From: Mycolicibacterium sp. HK-90
GTDB lineage: Bacteria; Actinomycetota; Actinomycetes; Mycobacteriales; Mycobacteriaceae
Assembly (NCBI RefSeq): GCF_030486405.1
Contig: NZ_CP129613.1
Coordinates: forward strand, 496,001 to 560,000
DNA length: 64,000 nt
Reading direction: 5' to 3'
Part shown: in pieces, positions 43,143-52,035 of the stretch
How positions within the stretch are numbered: position 1 is the stretch's first letter
Layout of the letters: each line of letters starts with the position of its first letter
Translations under genes and position numbers: made by a program
Notes under the pieces: generated by a model
Told to the model about the DNA's origin: nothing
Databases searched by the model: none
Seen by the model: the letters and a program-made list of their open reading frames with translations, nothing else

Positions 43143-43600
43143 TGCTCGGATCGCCGCTGGCTGCCACTGACTGCTACCACGTCGGAATCGTGGCTGCCGA
43201 CATCGATGTAGCGGCTCAACGCCTGACCGCCAGCGCGGGATACGAGTGGACGCGGCCGATCGACTACACCGTTGAGGTAGTCACGAGTTCGGGCGAACGC
43301 CATTTGCCCTTTCGGTTCGTCTACTCCTTGCAGGCGCCGCATATCGAGTTGATAGCCGAGGTGCCCGGAACGCCGTGGACAGCCCCAGCACACCATCTCG
43401 GCTATTTCGTCGATGACATCGCCGCCGTATCCACTCGCCTGGAGAGTGCCGGCTTCAAGCTGGAGGTCAAACCGGTAGGCGATATCGCCGACTCTTTCGC
43501 TTACTTCATCGACCCGGCCGGCATACGGATTGAGCTTGTGAACCGAGCACTATTCCCAGATTGGCCTGCGTTTCTCAATGCCGCCGCGGACCGGAGGTGA
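43142..43600 (+). CDS. VOC-superfamily (glyoxalase-like) protein
   Basis: This 152-residue protein has a single VOC module pair: CYHVGIVAADIDVAAQRL, then AHHLGYFVDDIAAVSTRLES and FAYFIDPAGIRIELVNR. Metal-ligand candidates are His (YHVG), Glu (IELI), His (HHLG) and Glu (RIELV). VOC proteins include isomerases, lyases and dioxygenases; glyoxalase-like proteins with this NTF-like layout often act on CoA or aromatic intermediates. It starts one base before the sulfotransferase stop ends. It is the last gene of the TetR-controlled operon. Confidence 0.82.
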   Translation: MLGSPLAATDCYHVGIVAADIDVAAQRLTASAGYEWTRPIDYTVEVVTSSGERHLPFRFVYSLQAPHIELIAEVPGTPWTAPAHHLGYFVDDIAAVSTRLESAGFKLEVKPVGDIADSFAYFIDPAGIRIELVNRALFPDWPAFLNAAADRR

Positions 43601-43974
43601 ATGCGCGGTACGCGTATTGTCTGTTGTGTGGCAGATGCGCCTAGTAGTTGGTCCGACCAGCAGGCTGGCATTGATTGCCGCAGTGCGGTCGGAGCTTTGG
43701 CCAGCTGCGGCCTGCGACTGGCGCATTCGTCGAAGCGCCTACAGTGCAACGAAACTTGCTCAACAGCGATCTCAGCTCGTCATCGACTAGAGACCTGGAT
43801 TCGTGATGGAAATGGGCCGCGAGACGGCCCGATTGTTCGCGCGATATGACCATGTCCAGCATCCGAGGGGCAAGCCGAGACGTGTACCCATCTGATCTGG
43901 ATTACCGTGCGATTGCGCAATTCATCCCCGTTCCCCGTCCCGCAGCTGCGGGCTATAACGCAGAAGGGATCCAA
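43601..43974. promoter_or_regulatory. Upstream region of the SnoaL-like gene, with a duplicated element
   Basis: TGTACCCATCTGATCTGGA at about 43880 and CAGAAGGGATCCAAATGA at 43961-43978 recur at 36510-36622. The second block contains the ribosome site. No gene is supported in the first 270 bp. Confidence 0.5.
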
Positions 43975-44397
43975 ATGAGTGCTGAGGAAGTTCTTCGTCG
44001 GAAGATTGACGCGTATCTGACATCGATCGATGCGGCCGACACCGAGGGGGCCGAGGCGGTGTGGGAAACCAGTGATCGGGTGTCGTTCATCCATCCACGC
44101 GGTCATGAGTATGGCTGGCATGAGGTCGCGAAGAACTTCTACGGCATCACGATGGGTGCCACATTCAGTCAACGCTCGCTGCGCCTCGACGGTGAACCAC
44201 GCATCACCATCTATGAGAATGCCGCCGCGGTCGTCGAATTTGAGTGGACGTTCGTCGCGCTAAGAGTCGACAACGGGGAGACGCTTCGGACACGAGGCCG
44301 CGAAAGTCAGGTCTTCATCTCAACTGGTGAAGACTGGAAACTGGTGCACGTCCATTACTCAGGCCCACCGGTTACTGGTGCTGGCCAGGGATTCTGA
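43975..44397 (+). CDS. SnoaL/NTF2-like protein
   Basis: This 140-residue protein has the cone-shaped NTF2/SnoaL fold pattern: IDAYLTSIDAADTEGAEAVW, FIHPRGHEYGW, EVAKNFYG and GRESQVFISTGEDWKLVHVHYSG. Such proteins are isomerases, hydratases or small-ligand binding proteins and do not need a cofactor. AGAAGGGA precedes ATG 43975. The C-terminal VHVHYSGPPVTG segment is common in actinobacterial stand-alone members. No specific reaction can be assigned. A quinone oxidoreductase follows 170 bp later. Confidence 0.8.
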   Translation: MSAEEVLRRKIDAYLTSIDAADTEGAEAVWETSDRVSFIHPRGHEYGWHEVAKNFYGITMGATFSQRSLRLDGEPRITIYENAAAVVEFEWTFVALRVDNGETLRTRGRESQVFISTGEDWKLVHVHYSGPPVTGAGQGF

Positions 44398-44569
44398 CTG
44401 GAGACCGAGCGAGGCTATGTGAGATCGTCTGCCCAAGCCGGGTGGGTTTCAGCGGGGACCACGTGCTGGCTGGGATGTCCGTGCGCGAGCGGCAGCGGTG
44501 CAGCGTTGTCAGCTCTGTCAGTTCGACCCACGGCCAGTGCCGTGTTGCGACGTGCGAGGAGCAGGAACG

Positions 44570-45532
44570 TTGAAGGCCGCAGTCTATGAGACCAATGGTG
44601 ACCCAGAGGTACTTCGGTATCAAGACATCGCCGATCCCGTTGTGGGACCTGGCGATGTCCTGATTGCAGTCGAGGCGATCAGCGTCGAAGGTGGTGACAT
44701 TCGCCACCGTCGACTAGTGGCAGCCGCCGAGCCGCATGTGGTGGGCTACGCTGCCGCCGGTGTGGTGCGTGCGGTAGGTATTGGGGTGCAGAGATTCGTC
44801 ATCGGTCAGCGGGTCACGGCCTTCAACTGGAGTGGCTCGCATGCTGAGTTCTGGTCAGTACCAGTAGATTTCGTATACGCTGTGCCAAACGATCTGTCCA
44901 TCGAGGTCGCTGCCACCATCCCGGTGGCCTTTGGTACCGCCCACGATGCCTTGTTCGAGTTTGGGAAACTGACAACGGGACAAACAGTGCTAGTCCGCGG
45001 CGCCGCCGGAGGAGTGGGCATCGCCGCCATCCAACTGGCCAAGTCGGCAGGTGCCAGCGTCATCGCCACCTCATCCTCCGACGAGCAAGGGCGACAACTG
45101 TGCAGAGTTGGTGCGGACCACGTGGTGAACTACTCCACCGACGACACCCCGGCATCTGTTCTGGCCATCACCGATGGCGTAGGCGTCGACCTCATGGTCG
45201 ACATGGTGGGCGGGGCGGACCTACCTGTACTGTTCGGTGCACTCCGCCGACGGGGTCGGGTCTCAGCAGTTGGCATGAGCGCTGGGCAGCCGATCCTGTC
45301 CTACATGGACCTAATCTCGCGCCTGCTCACCATCTCGGGAATCTCGTTTGGCACCGAAATGCACCTGCCGCGCGCCAGGGCCATCGTCGAGCACTGCTTG
45401 CAGCGGGCCGCAGAGGGTGACCTGACCATGCCCATCGATCGGAGATTCCGGCTCGACGATGCCGCCGCGGCCCACCGCTACGCCGAGTTCGGGCGACCGT
45501 TCGGACGGGTCGTGATCGTGCCCGTGGGCTGA
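44570..45532 (+). CDS. MDR-family quinone oxidoreductase/enoyl reductase
   Basis: This 320-residue protein is of the zinc-free medium-chain dehydrogenase type. The NADPH motif is VLVRGAAGGVGIAAIQLAK, preceded by VPVAFGTAHDALFEFGKL; no zinc-ligand Cys set is present. It would reduce quinones or enones with NADPH. TTG 44570 is preceded by GAGGAG and gives the same MKAAVYETNGDPEVL start as the paralogue at 62911, to which it is closely similar throughout. The second half differs more. Confidence 0.87.
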   Translation: MKAAVYETNGDPEVLRYQDIADPVVGPGDVLIAVEAISVEGGDIRHRRLVAAAEPHVVGYAAAGVVRAVGIGVQRFVIGQRVTAFNWSGSHAEFWSVPVDFVYAVPNDLSIEVAATIPVAFGTAHDALFEFGKLTTGQTVLVRGAAGGVGIAAIQLAKSAGASVIATSSSDEQGRQLCRVGADHVVNYSTDDTPASVLAITDGVGVDLMVDMVGGADLPVLFGALRRRGRVSAVGMSAGQPILSYMDLISRLLTISGISFGTEMHLPRARAIVEHCLQRAAEGDLTMPIDRRFRLDDAAAAHRYAEFGRPFGRVVIVPVG

Positions 45533-45561
45533 CGACAGACGAAGCGCGTCGTTGCTTCGCG

Positions 45562-45937
45562 TCATGACCGTCCGAGCAGTTCCATGAGATTCTGCGGTGA
45601 AGAGCCGGTGAGGCGCTCGACGGTGTCGGTCACGAGAGCAAGCTCGCCGGCGGCGATCGCGGTGTAGGTCGAAACCCACGCATCCAGTTGCCATTCGGGC
45701 ACACCATAGGGTCGCCGCGAGGCGTAAGCCTCCTCGATGGTCTCCTGCTGGTATGTCGTTGCGCGCCCGTTGATCTCAGTGATCGTGTGCGCGACCTGGG
45801 CCAGGGTTATTGCTTCCGGGCCGGTAAGGTTGTACAACCAGGCGTGTTCTGGCGTCGGCCGAGCTGAGGAGATTGCTGACGATACGGCCGACGTGCCCGC
45901 TGGCTCCGGTGATGGCGATAACGTCGCTGGCACTCAC
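45562..45937 (-). pseudogene. NmrA/NAD(P)H-binding oxidoreductase, large internal deletion
   Basis: The N-terminal part VIAITGASGHVGRIVSNLL starts at GTG 45937, with AAAGGA upstream. The C-terminal part, WLYNLTGPEAITLAQVAHTI to the stop at 45562, is in a different frame. The two belong to an NmrA-type NAD(P)H-binding protein normally near 285 residues; about 200 codons between them are missing. The junction is around 45860 and includes a frame change. The product would be non-functional. Confidence 0.7.
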
Positions 45938-46209
45938 TTTCGTGTTCCTTTCGAGCGTTGGTGACAAAAGATCACGTGCGCAGGTGCCGATCTCGATCGG
46001 CATACTGGCGCCTCTGCCCGTGCCGAGTATCGGTCTCGGCAGTCGGTGTAAGCATTGACGGGCCTCGGTGAGGTTGATCTCGCCAACTTCGCACCGAGTC
46101 GGTCACGCACACTGCCTCCGCAGGTGAGTATGCCGTGGGATCACGGAGATGGCGTGGGCGAGCGCGTAGGACAGGACTTCCGGACATCATGGGCGATTTC
46201 GATCCGGGC

Positions 46210-46323
46210 CTAACCGCGCGGGTTTCGGGCCCGGGGGCAGACGTCGCGCGGAGTTCCGGGGATGGCAGGCCGAGTATTGGTAGGCGCGTCGAATGCGGCA
46301 GTCGCAGCGGTTCGTATTGTCAT
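46210..46323 (-). pseudogene. Short frame with a strong ribosome site, probable truncated gene start
   Basis: AAAAGGAG sits 5 bp before ATG 46323, an ideal start, 24 bp after the VOC stop. The frame gives 37 residues (MTIRTAATAAFDAPT...) and ends at 46210. The N terminus resembles the start of zinc alcohol dehydrogenases, but too little remains to be sure. It is either a small protein or the stump of a deleted gene, as with the NmrA remnant next door. Confidence 0.4.
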
Positions 46324-46346
46324 GTATCTCCTTTTCCGCCTGACGA

Positions 46347-46772
46347 TTACTGCACGTTGGTTGACAGAAACGTCAAGGGGAGGCCGAACACCGACGAGTC
46401 GATCTCGTCGAGGAACGAGCCGTTGCCCGAGAAGCTCTGCCGAAAGCGTGTGGTCGCGCTGTAGCGTTCCGCGATAGATTCGGCTGCCGCGGCGTCGGGA
46501 AGTCGCAGCACCACGGTGTAGATGCCGTTGCCATTGCTGTCGAGGAACTGTCGCACCGAGTTGGCGACGGGCGCTGTTGATTCGCTGATCGGGCTGACAA
46601 GCTCGATACCCCGCTTCCAGTCCAGATGGACATGTAACCCGAGTTCGTTCAGTTCGAGGATCTCGAAGACGAAACCGAGATCGGTGAACAACTCGGCCAC
46701 TGCATCGTGCTGCTGGGCCGCCACCGCGCAAACGACGTGATGAAGCCGCGGTTCTCCGGGGGTGTCGGTCAT
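46347..46772 (-). CDS. VOC-superfamily (glyoxalase-like) protein
   Basis: This 141-residue protein begins MTDTPGEPRLHHVVCAV and has VOC features: HHVVCAVAAQQHDAVAELFTDLGF, then HVHLDWKRGIELVSPIS and a second-half IYTVVLRLPDAAAAES. Candidate metal ligands are His11/12 and the Glu in GIELV. Its ATG lies in the stop codon of the upstream DapB-like gene (ATGA, 46769-46772). It may act with the DapB-like proteins on the same intermediate. It is the last intact gene of the minus-strand operon. Confidence 0.8.
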   Translation of the reverse strand: MTDTPGEPRLHHVVCAVAAQQHDAVAELFTDLGFVFEILELNELGLHVHLDWKRGIELVSPISESTAPVANSVRQFLDSNGNGIYTVVLRLPDAAAAESIAERYSATTRFRQSFSGNGSFLDEIDSSVFGLPLTFLSTNVQ

Positions 46773-47823
46773 TTCCGCACCAAACCACGGGGTTTGACCA
46801 GGCCGAGATCGAAGTGGGTGAGCCACCCGGGCGCAGCATCGCAGACATCGGGAATTGCGTTGATTGCACTCATCGCGGTCCAGTTGTAGCCCGGATGCGC
46901 AACAGCGCCGTCCGGTTGATCAGCGCCTTCGAGCGTCAGCTCAGTCGACGGATCTCCTTCGATCATGATCCGGTACCGCGTCTTGCCCCAATCCCAGGCT
47001 GGCTCCAGTGCGCCGGCACCGGCTGTGGTGTAGATCGCGTGAAAGACGATGAGCGGCCGACCCTCGACCCATGCCGTCCATTCGTGATGCTGAGCGGCCA
47101 CAGTGCCCTGGGGTATCGCTCCGAGACTGTGCGGTATGTCCTCCGTCGCGATGGCAGCTTTCACGCCTGAGGTCACCTCGTCGATCTTCACATGAAGGCC
47201 GTCTGCGATCATGGCCATCGACTGGGCGAAGAACGGGACGCCGAGACCGAGAATCGTTGGCTCTGAGAGGAACTTACCCTTCTCTTTGCCGAAGCCCAAC
47301 GAGTCGATGTGATCCAGCGGTGCATCGGTGAGGACATTGACGACTTCGTACACCTGGATCCGGTCTACTCTGCTGACGACCCGAGCGAGCGTGAGAGGCA
47401 GTACGTCGCCGGCAGAGCCGGGGTGAATACCGCCTCCATGAAACGATGTTGCACCTTCCTGACAGGCAGCGCGGATCTTGGCGCCGTCCTCGGCGAAGTC
47501 CGGCGTCGGATGGAAGAACCCACTGGTGGTGACGACGTTTTGCCGCCGCGCAGCAGTCGGCACGCCTGGCTGACATCCATGAATAGGGGTGTGTAGAAAA
47601 CACAGTCAGCATCGAGCGCCACGATCGCGTCGATGTCATCGGTGGCGATGACACCTGTCGGTGCGATCCCGGTAATCTCGCCGGCATCCTTGCCAACTTT
47701 GTCAGGGTTGTGCACCAGCACACCGACCAGATCGAACACTGGATTATCCGCGAAGTGTCGTATAGCCGCCTCTCCGACGTCCCCTGTCATCCACTGGATG
47801 ACTCGGTACTGTCTTTCAGCCAT
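46769..47823 (-). pseudogene. DapB-like oxidoreductase with a frameshift
   Basis: The first half (ATG 47823: MAERQYRVIQWMTGDVGEAA to LLRGGK) and the second half (NVVTTSGFFHPTPDF to the stop at 46769) are in different frames. They join exactly at a run of four A (minus strand; 47538-47541): one more A would restore LLRGGKNVVTT, which matches the other family members. All family blocks are otherwise intact (ITGIAPTGV, DADCVFYTPL, GGGIHPGS). This is a recent single-base frameshift or a sequence error. If real, the enzyme is lost. Confidence 0.78.
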
Positions 47824-47835
47824 CGGCAGCCCTTC

Positions 47836-48894
47836 CTAGCTCGTGCCGACACGGAGCACTCCGCGCGGAACTAGTAGTGGTAGATCGTTGTACGTCGCAA
47901 TGCCCGCAGGCGCGGCAACCACGGCAGGTATCGCGGTGATCGCCGGCATAGCAGTGATGGTCAAGCCCAGCATGATGTAGTCGTCCAACGATTCACCCTT
48001 AAAGTCCGGCGGCGGCAGGAAACTCAGTGTCGTCTTGATTGTCGGTCTGCCGTGCACTTCGACGGTGTATCCCATGTGCAGTGGCCAATCCGGTTCCAGG
48101 GATTGGCCTTTGCGCCACTGCCCGCCGATCTCGATGACCTCACGGTCGCCGACAATGCCTTTCCATCGGACGTCGATTCCTGCGACGCAGCCTTGGGAAA
48201 TCGTCCAGTCACCTGGTAGATGGAGATCCTCGGTGGCCTGTGCATACTCGACGTCGCAACGCACGTCGTCGAGCTCGATGCCGAGGGCGTCGGCGACCAG
48301 GAGCACACCATCGCGGAAAATGCCCGAACCGCTCTCGGTGATGGCGCGAAGATCCGGTTGGTCGATGGGGTACCCGAAACCCATGGGAATTTCGGTGGCA
48401 GGCGAGTTGTAGATAGTCGTATCAATGGATTCCAGTGTGGAGATCTTGTCGACCCGATCGGAAAGGCCCGCTGAGACGATGGCGAAGAGCTGGATGAATC
48501 CAGGATTGATACCGCTGCCGAAGATGGTGGCACCACCTGATTCACACGCTTCTGCAATGCGCTCGCGGCCCGAACCGAGGAAGTGTCCTGTGATGAATCC
48601 CGCGGTGGCCACGACGTTGATGCCTGCGCTGAGAATCTCGACTAGTTCGTCTACGTTAGCGAACATCGGGTTGTAAACCACACAATCGGGTTTGAGCGCG
48701 AGTAGTGCGTCGATGTCGTCGCTAGCTTTCACGCCGAGCGGTTCGATTCCGCACATTTCGCCGACATCCTGCCCGACTTTTTCGGGCGACCATGCGTAAC
48801 AGCCGACGAGCTGCAATGTGGGGTTGGCGGCGATCGCGTGCACCGACTTCTTACCGACGTTTCCGGTCGTCCATTGAACGATGCGGTAGGTCAT
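47836..48894 (-). CDS. DapB-like NAD(P)H-binding oxidoreductase
   Basis: This 352-residue protein has the Rossmann motif VQWTTGNVGKKSV at the N terminus, then VGEMCGIEPLGVKASDDIDALLALKPDCVVYNPMF and FGSGINPGF. It is intact and of normal family length. It belongs to the DapB-N/diaminopentanoate dehydrogenase-like family; the substrate is unknown. GGAAGGAAA lies just upstream of ATG 48894. It is in an operon with two further DapB-like genes, a VOC protein and an SDR, and may share a substrate type with them. Confidence 0.85.
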   Translation of the reverse strand: MTYRIVQWTTGNVGKKSVHAIAANPTLQLVGCYAWSPEKVGQDVGEMCGIEPLGVKASDDIDALLALKPDCVVYNPMFANVDELVEILSAGINVVATAGFITGHFLGSGRERIAEACESGGATIFGSGINPGFIQLFAIVSAGLSDRVDKISTLESIDTTIYNSPATEIPMGFGYPIDQPDLRAITESGSGIFRDGVLLVADALGIELDDVRCDVEYAQATEDLHLPGDWTISQGCVAGIDVRWKGIVGDREVIEIGGQWRKGQSLEPDWPLHMGYTVEVHGRPTIKTTLSFLPPPDFKGESLDDYIMLGLTITAMPAITAIPAVVAAPAGIATYNDLPLLVPRGVLRVGTS

Positions 48895-49003
48895 TGGGGA
48901 TTTCCTTCCGTTCCTTCGTACGCGGGGTCAGCGGCAAGTGAAGTGAGGAGTCCGGCACCTGCAGAGGCCTGCCGGTCAGCCCAGCGAGGTCGCGGACGAA
49001 CGC

Positions 49004-49102
49004 TCAGACGGTGCCGAGGCTGGATAACATCACCCCCAGAACCATGATCAGGCCTGTACCCCCGGCCGCGGCGCAACGGAGAATCTCCCAAACCCAACCC
49101 AT
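49004..49102 (-). CDS. Very small membrane peptide (32 residues)
   Basis: GGGAGG is placed 6 bp before ATG 49102, the best ribosome site in this operon. The frame gives MGWVWEILRCAAAGGTGLIM followed by VLGVMLSSLGTV, one hydrophobic helix, ending with TGA at 49004-49006. It sits between two DapB-like genes on the same strand, 61 bp after one and 110 bp before the next. Single-helix peptides of this kind are often missed in annotation. The function is unknown; coding is inferred from the ribosome site and the helix. Confidence 0.5.
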   Translation of the reverse strand: MGWVWEILRCAAAGGTGLIMVLGVMLSSLGTV

Positions 49103-49162
49103 TGCAATCCTCCCTATTGATGGGTCGCAATCAACCGGACAATTCTCGAGTCAGGGTTGATT

Positions 49163-50236
49163 TCACCACATCAGCCCACGTATGAGGTCAGTCGGCGGTA
49201 TGTCCTCGATGGAGATCAATCCCTTTGGGGCGCAGCATATCCAGTCGATCGCGTTGACAACTCGCGCCGCAGTAGAGATGCATCCCGCATCGGTGGAGTC
49301 GAGCACTGGATGAGAGACGTGCGTATTGATCTCGACGCGAGGGTCACCTTCAACGACGACGCGGTGGACGCCAACCTGGTTGTCCGGTGGGTACTCCCAC
49401 TCAGGTGCTGAGGCCGGGGTGAGTCTGTTGATGTGCTCCATCGTGATCACTGGGGCTCCGTCACGGATCCCTTCTACCGCGAATCGGGCCGCGGCCATCT
49501 GGCCTGGTTCGACAGTGGCCATCTTGCATTCGATGCGCTGGTCGGTGTACCACGGCTCGGTGCGCTGACGAACTTCGTCGAGTTCAACGCCGAGCTGTCC
49601 GGCCAGGTTGCGAACCGGGCCGCCCCACATTGAAGTGATGACGCCTGGTAGGAAGAGCATCGGCGCGTCGTCGTCGGCGGTCATCCCGAAGCCCATTGTC
49701 TTTCCGGTGAACTCATAGTCGTCGTAATTGGAGTAGTCGAAGATCTCCTGGACGGTGATTGACCTGGCGCGAGTAACCAGGCTGAGCGCACTGTGTACCT
49801 CGGTATCGCCCGAGAATCCTGGATCGATGCCGTTGACGTACAGCGACGAGTTTCCGGTGTCACAGGCCGCGTCGAGTGGGACTCGCAGCCAATCATCGAC
49901 CTGATGAGGGGCCACCAGCCACACCATCGAGGTGGCTGCGACGTTGATACCGGCGGCAAGGAACTTCGACATCTGCGCGATAGCTTCCATTGGCCGGGTT
50001 TCGCCCTGGGCGGTGTAGACCACGCAATCGGGTTCCAATGCGATCAGCGCATCGATGTCATCGGTCGCGATAACCCCGGTTGGCTCGTACCAGCCAGCCA
50101 GATCGGCTGCATCTTTGCCTATCTTGTCCGGACTGGCGGCATGGACGCCCACCAGCTCCAAATCGGGCCGGCCGATGATCGCCTGCAATGAATGGCGACC
50201 GACATTGCCTGTGGAAAACTGCACCACTCTTCGCAT
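49163..50236 (-). CDS. DapB-like NAD(P)H-binding oxidoreductase
   Basis: This 357-residue protein starts MRRVVQFSTGNVGRHSLQAI and has the family blocks LAGWYEPTGVIATDDIDALIALEPDCVVYTAQ, NGIDPGFSG and DYDDYEFTGKTMGFGM. ATG 50236 is used because the longer frame lacks a ribosome site and family similarity upstream. It lies 16 bp after the SDR stop, so both are in one transcript. It is the source, or sister, of the deleted pseudogene at 38404-38617. The substrate is unknown. Confidence 0.85.
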   Translation of the reverse strand: MRRVVQFSTGNVGRHSLQAIIGRPDLELVGVHAASPDKIGKDAADLAGWYEPTGVIATDDIDALIALEPDCVVYTAQGETRPMEAIAQMSKFLAAGINVAATSMVWLVAPHQVDDWLRVPLDAACDTGNSSLYVNGIDPGFSGDTEVHSALSLVTRARSITVQEIFDYSNYDDYEFTGKTMGFGMTADDDAPMLFLPGVITSMWGGPVRNLAGQLGVELDEVRQRTEPWYTDQRIECKMATVEPGQMAAARFAVEGIRDGAPVITMEHINRLTPASAPEWEYPPDNQVGVHRVVVEGDPRVEINTHVSHPVLDSTDAGCISTAARVVNAIDWICCAPKGLISIEDIPPTDLIRGLMW

Positions 50237-50252
50237 CTGCTGTCTTTCTGGC

Positions 50253-51041
50253 TTAGTAGTCGGGAATCGGAAGTGGTGAGTTGTTGGACTCGATGCCTCC
50301 GTCGACATGGAAGATCGCGTTGGTTGCGTAGCAGTCACGGGTGCTGAGGTAGACCGTCAGCCGACCGAGATCCTCTACGTCGCCGAGCCGGTGAAGTGGC
50401 GTGTTTTCCTTCATCTGTTCCAGTGAGCCGGGCATCAGGTCTAAGCTCTGTTGCAGGCCATCTGTGGCGAACGAGCCCAATGCGATCGCGTTGACTCGGA
50501 TCTTTGGTGCCAGTTCCTGTGCCATTGCCCGGGTGAGGGCTTCGAGCCCGCCCTTGGCGGTGCAGTAGGCAGTCAAGGCGCGAATGCCGAAACGCGCTGA
50601 GCCCGAAGAGATGTTGATGATCGAGCCGTGGCCGGCATTAAACATGTGGGGCGCTACGAGCTGACTCATGATGAAGGCGGAGGTGACACACCAGTCGAAC
50701 GTGCGCCTGAAGTCGTCGTCGGTGATGTCCAGGAAGCGTGAATACGTTGCGCCGCCAACATTGTTGACGAGTATGTCGATGCGGCCGAAATATTCCATGG
50801 CTGTCTCCACGACGCGTTCCCCGTCGGGACGACTCATCGCGTCGGCGACCAGTGCCAGCCCTTTGCCCCCGGCGACTTCGATGTCGGAGATCGTTTTCGC
50901 GATGGCCGACTCCGTGCGCGCCGTTCCGACCACCGTCGCGCCGGCCTCGGCCAGAACCCGCGCAATCCCTTGTCCGACACCCTTTCCCGCACCGGTAACG
51001 ATCGCGACTTGACCATCCAGACTGAACTGCTCCATGGCCAT
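50253..51041 (-). CDS. Short-chain dehydrogenase/reductase
   Basis: This 262-residue SDR begins MAMEQFSLDGQVAIVTGAGKGVGQGIA and has NNVGG, Ser in NISSGSARFG and the catalytic pair YCTAK. GAGGAGG is placed ahead of ATG 51041. It is the first gene of the minus-strand operon of DapB-like enzymes and faces a TetR regulator; a 16-bp palindrome lies between them. It may act in the same alcohol/ketone conversion as the DapB-like proteins, much as an SDR follows the DapB-like gene at 677-1747. Confidence 0.87.
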   Translation of the reverse strand: MAMEQFSLDGQVAIVTGAGKGVGQGIARVLAEAGATVVGTARTESAIAKTISDIEVAGGKGLALVADAMSRPDGERVVETAMEYFGRIDILVNNVGGATYSRFLDITDDDFRRTFDWCVTSAFIMSQLVAPHMFNAGHGSIINISSGSARFGIRALTAYCTAKGGLEALTRAMAQELAPKIRVNAIALGSFATDGLQQSLDLMPGSLEQMKENTPLHRLGDVEDLGRLTVYLSTRDCYATNAIFHVDGGIESNNSPLPIPDY

Positions 51042-51159
51042 GAGTTCGATCCTCCTCGGAACTGCACCCGCTGTTGGTACATCGATCACATTGACTGAGA
51101 TCAGCCCAACTCGACAGGGACTAGGCGGCGCGAAGTATCGCCAGTAAGTATACGATTGC

Positions 51160-51175
51160 GTTGACTTAAGTCAAC
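51160..51175. promoter_or_regulatory. 16-bp perfect palindrome, candidate TetR operator
   Basis: GTTGACTTAAGTCAAC is identical on both strands. It lies between the SDR operon start (51041) and the TetR start (51224), in the shared promoter. The position fits control of both by the TetR protein. Confidence 0.6.
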
Positions 51176-51223
51176 AGCACGTCTGCCCTTCTTGCCGGCA
51201 GCTGCGGCGTACAGGAGTAGTTC

Positions 51224-51826
51224 ATGGCAGTCGCGAACAAACCGTCGGCACGTCAGGCCAAGCGTCTACAGACTCGAGAGCGCCTCATGGGAGCGGCGGT
51301 CGCGGAGTTCAAGCGAGCGGGCATGGCCGCGGCAGATGTCGGCGCCATTGTCTCTGCCGCCGGGGTTGCTCATGGCACCTTCTTCTTTCATTTTGCGACG
51401 AAGGAACACGTCTTGCTGGAGCTGGAGCGGCGCGAGGAGAGGCGGATCAGCACGCAGTTCACCCGCTATCTGAACTCGGCCCGCAGCTTGGATGCCAAGC
51501 TGACAGAGGCAATCCGCTTGGTCAGAGACCTTGAGCAACGACTCGGTGCGGTCCTGTTTAAAGACTTTCTTGCCCTGCATTTTTCACCAACGCGACCAGC
51601 GGTGGAGCGCGTCGAGGATCACTCGTTGATCGTCTTGATTGCCCGCGAGATTGAGCGTGCTCAAGCGCTGGGCGAAGCTGATCCCGACGCGGATGCGATG
51701 AACAGCGCTGTGTGCTTCCTGCTCGGCCTCTACGCACTGTTGGTCACCACGCATGACTGGCCTACACAAAGCGAAATGCTCAACGACTACGTCTGCCGAA
51801 CATTATGCGGTCTCGGCACGTATTAG
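51224..51826 (+). CDS. TetR-family transcriptional regulator
   Basis: This is a 200-residue protein. The helix-turn-helix reads RQAKRLQTRERLMGAAVAEFKRAGMAAADVGAIVSAAGVAHGTFFFHFATKEHVLLELERR. The C-terminal domain is a standard helical TetR ligand-binding domain. It is divergent from the SDR and DapB-like operon and probably controls it through the palindrome at 51160-51175. ATG 51224 has GGAG upstream. Confidence 0.88.
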   Translation: MAVANKPSARQAKRLQTRERLMGAAVAEFKRAGMAAADVGAIVSAAGVAHGTFFFHFATKEHVLLELERREERRISTQFTRYLNSARSLDAKLTEAIRLVRDLEQRLGAVLFKDFLALHFSPTRPAVERVEDHSLIVLIAREIERAQALGEADPDADAMNSAVCFLLGLYALLVTTHDWPTQSEMLNDYVCRTLCGLGTY

Positions 51827-52035
51827 TGGAAGCAGTCCCAACGTGGCCACGGATGGTGCGGCCCATCCGTCTACGACAACGGTGCGCCATACGCTGACCT
51901 TGATAGCACCGGGGCTATCAGTCACGTGTGTTGAGCCGCGCCAGTCGTCGCTGGGCACGCGTGGTGCCGCGCTCCCGAACCCCTTACAGCACACTGGGAA
52001 AATTCAGCAGCGAAGGTGAGTCAGTCGCAAACGCG

